Positions 46,701 to 58,700 of a stretch of DNA of 64,000 nt are shown here, piece by piece (within the stretch, counting starts at the first letter, position 1; the number at the start of each line of letters is the position of its first letter). The notes under the pieces were generated by a model. The model was given only the letters and a program-made list of their open reading frames with translations, ran no database searches and was not told where the DNA came from. A program made the translations under genes and the position numbers. The DNA comes from Plazaster borealis (lineage: Eukaryota; Echinodermata; Asteroidea; Forcipulatida; Labidiasteridae). The DNA lies in NCBI GenBank assembly GCA_021014325.1, contig CM037473.1, positions 3,238,501 to 3,302,500 of the forward strand, given 5' to 3'.

Positions 46701-49700
46701 AAAATTGTGTCTATCTCAGTGTACTCTTTTGTCATAAAGTAATTATAAGGCAACTTGACTTAGCACGATTTTGATACAATTCAAAACAATTAATAGTATA
46801 ACAAAATCTGTCTCGTTCACAAATTAATAACTTTTTTCTTCCCACCTTTGATTTTGTCTTTTGCGTTTCAAACATCCTGTGATTAAAGCAGCCCTTCCCT
46901 CCAACCCCCTATTGTCTCCTTCTTCATTGTGCATGCCCTGCTTTTTCTGTGTCCTTTCTGCCTCTCTCTCTCTTTTCATTTCTTTCCACTGGTTTTGTTA
47001 CACCAGTATACTTGAGCGTGTCTATCAATTCAAACCGAGGACTTTAACAAAAGGGATCCGGGTGTTTGACAGAGCGAGGTCGTCCTCGCTTCGTTTTCGT
47101 GTACAAACCCAATGGGGACGTCGCTAAAAAAAAACTATGTCCAAACAATGGGAGAACAAAGAGAAGTCCTTGGTAAGCGGGATTTACAAACATGCGTGTT
47201 TGTGTGTGTGTTGTGTTGTCATTTAGCCTTTGAGAAAGACTCTGCTAGGGTCAAAACAGCGGGCCATTAATAATTTTGTGCATAAAAGAAACTCGTCGCA
47301 CAGGTCAATATTTTCAGGTACCTTGGAGGCAATCAACAGCACTGCATGCAAAAGTAAACACTTCACTGGCACATGAGGCATTTTTCTAGCAATGCCAATA
47401 TGATGTCCAATAAAAGTATGTGAAAATTGAAATATCAAGTAATAAACCACAAGGAAAACTGACTGGGAAAATTGTTTAAAAAACTTGGGTTGAATAAAGA
47501 AAAATTTACTAGAGCGGGTCTTGAAATGGGGACCAGCACTCTACCAACTGAGCTGTCTAGCCCTAATGTTGGCGATCGCCCTATTTTGTCAGTATCTTTG
47601 TTTGGGAGTGCCAGTCAGAAACTATTCAACCTGTAAATGCCGAGTAGCCAGGAATCAAACCCAAGTTTACGATACAACCTGGGAAGCGACGGCAGAGGGA
47701 TCACCTTAAGGGGATGCGACTTTTTATTTCAAATATCAAGTAATAAACCACAGGGGAAACTGACAGGGTAAACTTATATGTGACTGTTTTGTCCCTCTTA
47801 AAGATATCTGAGAACTAGCTGCCTTTTAAATTGCCTCATGTGGCAAGGCCCTGAACAGCAGTAGCTAGAAAATGCTCAAAGAGTTCAATGAAGAAATAAT
47901 AGAATTAGCTGTTGCAAACAGCTGTAATACCAACTAAAAGGACCTATGGAATAAATGCAAACCCTTTAGCCTACAATAAAGACTCTACTAGGGTCGAAAT
48001 GTCAGGCCATTAACTATTTGTTTTGCAGAGCTCAAAGAACTGTAAAATCTTTACCTGTGTTGCCGTCGGCATCCTGTTTATCTACTGGATAGTTTGGCAT
48101 GCATTCCTTGAAGAGTTCAAATATTGCGGCGGCGTTATCGCGGCCACATTGACCTAGAATGTGCATCGGAGTCTGACCCCTGGATGAGATACAATCAATT
48201 GGATACAATCAATCAGTTTGAAAAACCAAACTGCTCTTTCACATTCTCTTAAAGGGAGCGTATACCTTTGGTTTTTGGAACCATTCGATTGTTTTAATCC
48301 TATATAAATGTAGTTTTACAATAAAACTAACCTGTGAAAATTTCATTGCAAAAGGTAGGTGGTAGCGTTATGTCCACGCAGGAAGAATAATCAAGAACAC
48401 AATCTGAGAAACGAATCTGACAGAAACATTTCTCAGATTCAAATTTTCAGATATAAAAACTGATATCTTTTCCATAATCACATTACTTTGAAGCGAAATG
48501 ATTCTAAAGCTGCTGTACTTCTAACCAAACAAGTTTTTATTGGCATTAATTTTTTCAAAAGTGATTATCAAACATATACTTTTCCCTTTAAAGGGAAACA
48601 TTGCCTTAGGATTGGGTGCTTTGGACTATAAAAGCGTTTGTCATGAAATCAATATGGATGGAAAGATGTTACAAAAGTACAAAATAATGATTCACACAAA
48701 TATCCCTCGAAATTGTGTGATTTTCCCTTTACGTCATAAACTAACACGGTCTGCCATTTTGTAAAACCAAATTTTTTACTCCACAAAATTACGGACTGTG
48801 TTAGTTCACAACTACACAATTTTGAGGGATATTTGTGTGAATCATTATATTCCACTTTTAAAACATCTTTTAAACCATTTTCATATGAAAACAAACGATT
48901 TTTAAAGCCCAAAGTGCCCAATCCACGGCAATGTGTCCCTTTAACTTCTACTTTAACTCCCTCTTCAAACAAATAACACTTGAACTGTGTTAATCTGCCA
49001 ACCTGTGATACAGCTGATGACAACAGGTTAAAGTGTAAAGTCAAGATTAACGGAGCATCTCAAAAGTTGGAACGGTAGAAACATTCTAATTGGATTGGAT
49101 TAGTATTCCAGCACGTACTCATGGACTGTTCCATTGGACGGCCGGAACCTTCCATTGGAACGTTCAAAATACTAATGCGCAGATTCACTTGTGTAGGATT
49201 GCTCCCGTACTTCGGCATGATGATGCGGTCGGGTGGAACATTCTTGTGGTCCGATGGATTGCGACCGTGTGCCCAAGGAAACGTTCTCTTGCGCCTAGAA
49301 TGTGCCCTACTTTTGAGACTCTCCCTAAACAAAAATCTAGCTTTCCAATTCACCGCATTTTCAATACGAGTGATTCACAGTCTGCCTGCCGACCGCCGCC
49401 CAGGGCCATGACGCGTGCAGAGAGACAGCGTGGCATATTGCAAAAATTAAAGAAAAAGTGACACAAAGCAAAATATTGAGCAAAAAATGTTTCATTTCAT
49501 TTCAAAATCTTCAAACCTTAAATTATTTAATTGTCATTCAAAATATCAGAAAGTGACAAGTCGGAACTTCAAAAGTCAACTTGCCAAAGTCAGAGATTTT
49601 TTACTCTTTCCAATATCTCACATGTATGATCTATTTTATGTATTAAAAAAGTGTACCTCAAAAAGTTGGGCATTTTAGGTTAAAAACGCAAAAAAAAAAA

Positions 49701-52700
49701 GTCTTTTTTTCAAAGTTACAAAGTCAAAATTCCGCCAAAAGTCAGAAGAATCTCATCCCTGCCATTCATTAAAGTCCTCAGTTAAATTGTAACTCCCGGT
49801 AGCCATACATTTGATGACCTTTTATGCACGTACTTTAATAATAATAATAAAAATACTGGGCTCTTATATAGTGCTTTATCACACCCCTAGGTGCTCAGTA
49901 TTTTTTCCTGCAAGGTATGCGGAGCTACGTTGAAGTATGAGACCTATTCCTTTATAGCACAATGTAATGGTTTACAAGGTGCTGTGGCGCAATATGCTGC
50001 ATATCAAACCAGGAACACCGGGCGAACCCCTTCTCTTTACGATAAGTGCACTGGGTTCTTTTATGTGCATTACACAACACACGGGACCTACAGCTTTACG
50101 TCCCATCCGAAGGACAAGCAATAATGGTTAAGTGTCTTGCTTAAGGACACAAGTGTCACGACTGGGACTCGAACCCACACTCTGCTGATCAGAAACACAA
50201 GAGCTTGAGTCCGGTGTTCTTATCCGCTCGGCCACAACACGCCACAGAGGATGATACTGAATGGTCAGATAGTAGAAGGTTTGACTTTGTACTGTGTAGA
50301 TGCATTCAACATATGATATCATATTGCAGGCTGGCATAGCGTATTTATCATACTTATTGTTTGGCAAGAAATAAAGATTGGAATAGAAATTCCTTCCACA
50401 TTTTGAGGCACTGTGAAGAGAAAAAGATTTTAAAAATATGAACAATTTCATATCCCTAAGAGGATTTTGACTTCTTTGTAAGGGTGCAATTTTTTATATT
50501 TTTTTTATTTATAATTCGCTCCAAACAAGGCTAAAAGCCACTCTTAACCCTTTGGTGCACAGAGCGGTCGCTAGCGACCGCCAAAAGCGCGTTCAATTTG
50601 GACTTTGGAAAAGAGGTCATAACTTAAAAAATAAAGGTCCCATAAATGTCGCCCTCATTCGGTTGTTTAGAGCAATGGTTGGGCTTTCTTTTGATGCCGT
50701 TTTCAATAGGGGGGGCTATTGAAAAAATTCCAGAAAAACATGGATGAACGTTTTTTTGTTTTCGTGTAATCTTAAAAACAATAGAATTAATCCGTGCACC
50801 AAAGAGTTAAAGGGGCTACAAGAAGAAAGCATTTAAGATGAAAATAACTCAGGGGAGCTGAAGGTAGGAATTGATATTCCTCTTAAAACAGTCTAGATTG
50901 TAGGATGGAGGAAAACATGCACCAGGCAAGGAGTTCCAAAGAGATGCAGTACTTGGAATAAAGCTGTTGGAGTTGCTCTTGGTTCTACATCTCAAACTCA
51001 GAGGTTTGATTTTGGGGGACTTACTTTGCATTATACGACTCTGCGTTGATCTGAGATTCAGTCAGTAACGCTCTGGTGCTCGCGAGGTTGCCGTGCTGAA
51101 CGCTGATATGTAATGCTGTTAAACAAAACAGAAAGTAAAAAATTTAAAAAATTAAAAAATAAATTCACTTAACTCTTTCATGCGCCGACCGGTCGCTAGC
51201 GACGGGTTTAAATCCCTTCAGAAAAATAGATGTGAATTGAAAAATATAGATCGCACGACCACACAGTTTTCAGAATGGGAAAGAGGACTCTTGAGGGTGC
51301 TATTGTGACCTGTTTTTTGGGGGGTCGCCATTTGCAAAAAACTAATTAACAATGAATCACTGGTGCATGAAAGGGTTAATCAATGTCAGACAGTAGGAGG
51401 GCTGACTGTGTACTGTGTAGATGCATTCACCACATGATATCATATTGCAGGTTGGCATAGCGTATCTATCATTCAAAACCACAGTGGATGGTATTAAATG
51501 GTCAGACAGTAGGAGGGTTGACTGTGTACTGTGTAGATGCATTCACCACATGATATCATATTGCAGGCTGGCATAGCGTATCTATCATTCAAAACCACAG
51601 TGGATGGTATTAAATGGTCAGACAGTAGGAGGGTTGACTGTGTACTGTGTAGATGCATTCACCACATGATATCATATTGCAGGTTGGCATAATAATAATA
51701 ATAATAGAGATATTTATAACGCGCAAAACATATCCACCCAAGGGGTGCTCAAGGTGCTCACAAGAAGAAAAGTAATTGAAAAAGGGCCTGTCATTAAGTG
51801 TGACTTCAGTTTGTTCTTGAAGTTATCAACAGTCTCACATGTCTTCACGGAGTTAGGGAGTTTGTTCCACAAGCGAGGAGCGGCGGAAGCAAATGCTCGA
51901 TTACCCCGTGATCGTTTCGATTTGGGATTTGGCATAGTTTATATCTATCGATAATAAATACCTTGGAGAGTTTATGCACTCTGATTGGTCAAAGACTGGT
52001 CACATGGGGTGTATTAACATGTGATTTAAAGACCCGCTCTGAGAACAAGCGAATAAATGGCCCCTAAACAAGCAGAATGTTGTGTGAAAGTTCTCTTTGT
52101 TTTCTTTGTGCGTATTGTTTTTGTGTTTGGCAAGGATAGATGGTGCTGCGTGCACGCACATATCATGCATAAGCACAGACAATGTATAAATTTAAGGTTG
52201 CTGGTACGCGCATGAAACCAACATAATGCAAAGCGTAAAGCCGAACACCAACTAAAGTATTTATATTTATGGTGATGTTAAAACATTGGCAAAAGAAAAA
52301 AACACATTCTAATGTTTTTTACCGTTTTGTTGTTGTTAAAGGTATTTATTAATGGCAATAACAGTGTGAGGAGCCTGTCTTCATTGCCCGGTAATGACAT
52401 TGGTTGGTGGCTGGCCCACTTCCCGGAAACCTTAAAAGGCAGTGATCATTTGAACAGTGTTTTTAGATGAAATCAATCATAAATATTCAAAGTGATTTGG
52501 GGGTTGAACAAAGAAAAATTGACCAGAGCGCGATTTGAACCAACAACCCCCAGTTTAACGTGCTGGCGCTCTAACAACTGAGCTATCTAGCCCTAAGTTG
52601 GCGGTCTCCCTGTTTTTGTCAATATCTTTGTTCGGGGGTGCCAGTCAGAAGACATACAACCGTTAGCTGCCGTGTAACCAGGGATCACACCCAAGTTTAC

Positions 52701-55700
52701 GATACAACCTGGGAAGCGGCAGCCATGGGCATCCTTCAAATATCAAGTTATGTGGTTTATAACTTGATATTTTACATATTCAAAGTAAATACTCACCATT
52801 ATTGTGATTATCGTCCACGGCGTCCACTAAGATTCCATTCTCTATCAGGACACTTATAATAGACGGCTGGTCCACGGCAGCCGCATGGTGTAATGCACTC
52901 TGTTTATGACCGTCGGTATCCTGCACATTAGCACCCGCTAACAGCTGATTGGAGACATGAGAACATTTATGTAAATGATATGTAAATAATATGCAAATTC
53001 ATCACTAATATGATATAAACAAAGTAATGCAGTATGTCAGTAAATTTCAGATTATGAATTTATTTAAAGTTCTTTTGAATTTGACAACATTGGATTTGGA
53101 AAACATTGGATTTGGAAAACGTTCTCCGAGAAAAGATTTTAAATTATTGGTTTTAAATTCAAACATTTTTTTTGAAAATAGGACATCATTCAGTTCAATT
53201 TGAGAGTAAACTTGGGCTTATAATGGCGTGTCGTAGCCAAGCCATCAAGCGCACCAAACTCGAGCTCTGGTGTTTCTGATCAGCAGAGTGTGGGTTCGAG
53301 TCCCGGTCTTGACACTTGTGTTCTTAAGCAAGACACTTAACCATTATTGCTGCGTCCTTCAGATGGGACATAAAGCTGGAGGTCTCATCTTGCGTCGCGT
53401 AATGCACGTCAAAGAACAAGTTTTGAGATGTGCCCCCTTTCTTTGTATCATCAGTTGATAAAAATCAGACGATGCAATCTCCTTAAGATTTTGAGTTTTC
53501 TTCCCTTGAGCTGTGTTCAAATCGGGCCTGCAGAAAACCCAGGCTCTGTGGCTCTTTTTGAAAACATGTGATGTCACAGGTAAGATGGTCTATTTCTCAT
53601 TTGGTGCTGAATATGTGGCATGGTGTAACCCAGCCCCCACCCCTTCCCATTTGTCTTCATTGAGTTCAGGGAATTTTAAGAATTCTTTTGACAAGTGTCA
53701 GGGGGGGGGTACAAGAGGGAAAGAGTATGTAAGAGTATATGAAAGAAAGAAAAAAATTACGATTGTCGGGGGGGGGGGGTACTTCTGTACAAGAGGGGAA
53801 GAGTAAGTTAAGAGTATAAGAACATTTGGGGGGGGGGGGTAATCCCTCTGCTGAATATCGGACATGGTATAGACCTTTATCATGGTGCAGCCATTTTGTA
53901 TTTCAGCCATTCATCCCAATGTAACCAAACTGAGGCGGGAAGGGGGAAAAAGTAGTCTGTTCCCTTTAAACTGAATGAGTAGAACTGTCATTATCATCGT
54001 GTAAAGCAGGGAACCCAACAAAGATGGCCACACAGTGATAAAGGTCTATACTATTTCTTACCAGATTCCTGACGATGATTTCAGAGCTGGCTTTGACAGC
54101 GAGATGCAACGGAGTGTGCTTAGAGGAATCCTGTACGCTGGAATTGACGTTAGCGTGGACGCTGATCAGGAACAAGACGCTCTCTATGTCCGACTTCTGG
54201 ATTGCGATATGAAGGAAATTCCTGCCCTTGTTGTCCAGCTGGAATAAAAAAAGGACGAAACAGAACAGATTTTAGTTCAGATTGGGATGAGGGGCATGCT
54301 CTCCTGGAGGGCAGCTCTACTTGCCCGCCGCAGTTTGTACAAGACGGTGTAAGGTTAATTTATCAATTTTGACCATCTCCACCGATTCTGCAACTCTTGG
54401 TTCCTGGTCATTACAAGACGGTGTAAGGTCAATTGATCAATTTTGACCATCTTTACCGATTCTGCAGCTCTTGGTTCCCCGTTTTCACAAGACGGTGAAA
54501 GGTAAATTTATCAATTTTGACCATCTCTTTCGATTCTGCAGCTCTTGGTTCCCTGTCTTTACAAGGCGGTGGTGTAAGGTCAATTTATCAATTTTGACCA
54601 TCTTTACCGATTCTGCAGCTCTTGGTTCCCCGTTTTCACAAGACGGTGAAAGGTAAATTTATCAATTTTGACCATCTCTTTCGATTCTGCAGCTCTTGGT
54701 TCCCTGTCTTTACAAGGCGGTGGTGTAAGGTCAATTTATCAATTTTGACCATCTTTACCGATTCTGCAGCTCTTGGTTCCCCGTTTTCACAAGACGGTGA
54801 AAGGTAAATTTATCAATTTTGACCATCTCTTTCGATTCTGCAGCTCTTGGTTCCCTGTCTTTACAAGGCGGTGGTGTAAGGTCAATTTATCAATTTTGAC
54901 CATCTCTACCGATTCTGCAGCTCTTGGTTCCCCGTTTTCACAAGACGGTGAAAGGTAAATTTATCAATTTTGACCATCTCTTTCGATTCTGCAGCTCTTG
55001 CTTCCCTGTCTTTACAAGGCGGTGGTGTAAGGTCAATTTATCAATTTTGACCATCTCTACCGATTCTGCAGCTCTTGGTTCCCCGTTTTCACAAGACGGT
55101 GAAAGGTAAATTTATCAATTTTGACCATCTCTTTCGATTCTGCAGCTCTTGGTTCCCTGTCTTTACAAGGCGGTGGTGTAAGGTCAATTTATCAATTTTG
55201 ACCATCTCTACCGATTCTGCAGCTCTTGGTTCCCCGTTTTCACAAGACGGTGAAAGGTAAATTTATCAATTTTGACCATCTCTTTCGATTCTGCAGCTCT
55301 TGGTTCCCTGTCTTTACAAGGCGGTGGTGTAAGGTAATTTTATCAATTTTGACCATCTCTACCGATTCTGCAGCTCTTGATTCCCTGTTTAAGATTGCAT
55401 CCGCACCCTTAGACCACTACGACCTCTTAGCATCAGGTCTAAGAATGAATGAAACTACACAATTCCTAACCCCAACCGGTTCCCAGCCCTGACCGACTCC
55501 TAACCCTCTCTACTTATTCTTCAGCTCTTGGTTCCCTGTTCAAGATTGCTTGAGCAGCCTTGTAACAGCAGTGGCAAAAAGCGTTAGACAACTATGGACC
55601 TCTCAGTGTCAGGTCAAAGAATGAATGAAACTAACTGATCCTAACCCTAACCCCAACCAATTCCTAGCTCTGACCAAACCCACCCTACCTGTTCTGCAGC

Positions 55701-58700
55701 TCTTGGTTCCCTGTTCAAGATTGCTTGAGCAGCCTTGTAACAGCCGTGGCAAAAAGCGTAAGACAACTATGGACCTCTCAGTGTCAGGTCTAAGAATGAA
55801 TGAAACAAATTGATCCTAACCCTTACCCTAACCAATTCCTAGCTCTGACGGTACCCAACCTACCTGCTCTGCAGCTCTTGGTTCCCTGTTCAAGATTGCT
55901 TGAGCAGCCTTATTATTCTTGTATGTCATGGCGGCGGCAAACGGCGTTAGACCGCTGCGATCTCTTAACGTCAGGTCTAGCAATGGATGAGACATCAATA
56001 AGTTAATGCTAGCTGGATGTTGATTGGTGATGGCAATATGTAATGGTGTCCTACCCTCAGCATCCTACAAACAAAAATAAAATACTTGTTATTCTTGATT
56101 TATTTATTGTATCTGTTTATTTATTTATTTATTTATTTTGGCTCTTTAAAGGCAGGGTGTACTTTTGGTAATTACTTCACAAGTTAATGACCATAACAAC
56201 TTACTTGGTAAAGAGTACTGGAGAGCTGTTGATATTATAAAGCATTGTTAGAAACAAACCCCCTTTGAAGTAATTGGCTGCATATTGCGCCACAGCACCT
56301 TGTAAACCATTACATGGTGCTATGCAAAGGAATAGGTCTCATACTTCCACACGTAATTCCACTTACCTTGTAGGAAAAATACTGAGCGCTTTGAGACACC
56401 CTTCGGGAGTATAAAGCGCTATATAAGAACTGCATTATTATTATTATTATTATCTGGTTTAAGAGGAAAAGCTAATCTTTCACCCACAAATTTGATTCTG
56501 AGAAAGGCTTCAGGCATGAAGCCTTTCTCAGCAGGCATCTGAAGGCACACCATTCTATGCAACAAGGGTGTTTTTTTCTTTCATTATTTTCTTGCAACTT
56601 CGATGACCAATTGAGCCCAAATTTTCACAGGTTTGTAATTGTATGCATATGTTGGGATAAACTATGTGAGGACTGGTCTCCGACAAGTACCAAAAGCATA
56701 CCCTGCCTTTAAGACTAATATTACGTATACAGAGCAGTGTTGTATGACTCGAGTCCAGGACTCGGACTCGAGTCCGTCTCGAGTCACAATTTCGGTGACT
56801 CGGACTTGACTCGAGTCACGTCTGCAAAAGACTCAGACTCGGACTCGGACTCGACTATCATGACTCGGACTTGTCCCCGAGGACTCGTGACTCGAGTCAC
56901 GTATTTTTACAAACAATACCTTTTTTAAATATTAAAACAATTCCGATGATCCGATTGTCATTCCCGGAGTGCACATGGAGGAATATTAACGTCTAGCACA
57001 AGAAATAAGTACACTGACGTATGGTGTTGCAAGTAATAGTGTTCGTGATTATTGTGTAGATGGCCATGTACGCACAGTGCGTGTATGTTCGATTCGTATG
57101 TTCAATACGCATAATAACACTGGGATGCACGACACCAATATTAATGCTGGTATTCTGTCAACGTTAACACCATAGCCACTGCTTGTGCTTGATGCATATT
57201 ACCAGGGAAATGGCATGTCTTGTACCTGTAAAACACAGCCTGCATATTGCACTGTGATGGCTGTGTGTTGTTTGCACCAGTTTCTACACATGGTCAACAC
57301 ACGTCACAGACACACACACACGACGTCAAGTTTGGTCACGTCACTAGTAAAAAGTAGTACAACATTTTTTAAATCGTGGCATCTGCCGTTCCGCCCCGTA
57401 TTGTTTCTTTTGGTTATACCATGGAGGTAGTTCTACCTCCATGGTTACACCAACTTATACAAAAACTTTAACAGAACTTTGTTCAAATTAAATGTGTTCT
57501 ATTTTTTTCATTTCCAAATCTTATTTTTACGACATGTGGTTTGCAACCAATATTTAAACAAGTGACTCGGACTCGGACCAAGTGACTCGTGACTCGGACT
57601 CGGACTCGGACCAAGTGACTCGGGACTCGGACTCGGACTCGACCCAAGTGACTTGAGACTCGGACTCGGACTCGACACAGGTGACTCGACTACAACACTG
57701 ATACAGAGTCTTATGCACATGCTTCAAAGTATTTCACAAAACAAAATACTATATGTAGTAACTTTAATAGATCTTAAAGGCACTGAACACGTTTGGAAAT
57801 TGTCAAAGACCAGTGTTCTCACTTGGTGTATCCTAACATATGCATAAAATAACGAGCCTGTGAAAATTTGGGCTCAATTGGTCATCGAAGTTGCAAGAAA
57901 ATGATGAAAGAAAAAACACCCTTGTTGTACAAATTTGTGTGCTTTCAGATAGGAATAAAAACTTCTTGCAAGAAGTTTTTATTATTTTAGTGTGAAATTA
58001 CCTCTTTCTCAAAAACTATGTTACTTCAGAGGGAGTCGTTTCCTACAATGTTTTATACTATCAACAGCTCTCCGTTGCTTGTTACCAAGTAAGTTTTTAT
58101 GCTAATATTTGTTTTGAGTCATTACCAAACGTGTATGATACCTTTAAATTTGCATCATAAAATTGTTTAGATTATTTTCAATCAAACTTGACCACCTAAT
58201 TTAAAAAAACGTTCACAGGGTCATATTGTTTGCCTATTGAAAACAAGAGAATGTGAATCAAGTTACTCTGGAAATATATATTTATGATGTTGATGTTGTT
58301 GTTGTTGTTGTAAAGGTCGTGGGTTCGAATCCCCCCCGAGAAATATGCCTGTGGATTTTTGTTTTCATAGGACTGAGGAAAGTACTGAGTGTATGGGTAA
58401 AACACAAATAATGTTGTTGTTGTTGTTGCTGTTGTTGTTGCTGTTTTTGTTGTTATGGTTGTTGTTGTTGTTGTTATGGTTGTTGTTGTTATGGTTATTG
58501 GTGTTTTTATGGTTGTTGTTAATGGTGTTGTTGTTGTTATGGTTGCTGTTGCAGCTGTTGTTGTTGCTGTTGTTGGTGTTGTTGTTGGTGTTGTTGTTGG
58601 TGGTGGTGAATTGTTATGGTTGTTGTTAATGTTGATGTTGTTATGGTTGCTGTTGAAGCTGTTGTTGTTGGTGTTGTTGTTGGTGGTGTTGTTGCTGTTT

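Noticed and set aside
54336..55380. CRISPR-like array
   Set aside because: Units are contiguous tandem repeats without unique spacers, in a eukaryotic intron.
54471..55492. Six repeated 61-88 codon frames
   Set aside because: Produced by the 151-bp tandem array inside an ANKFY1 intron on the opposite strand; each ends at a stop in every unit.
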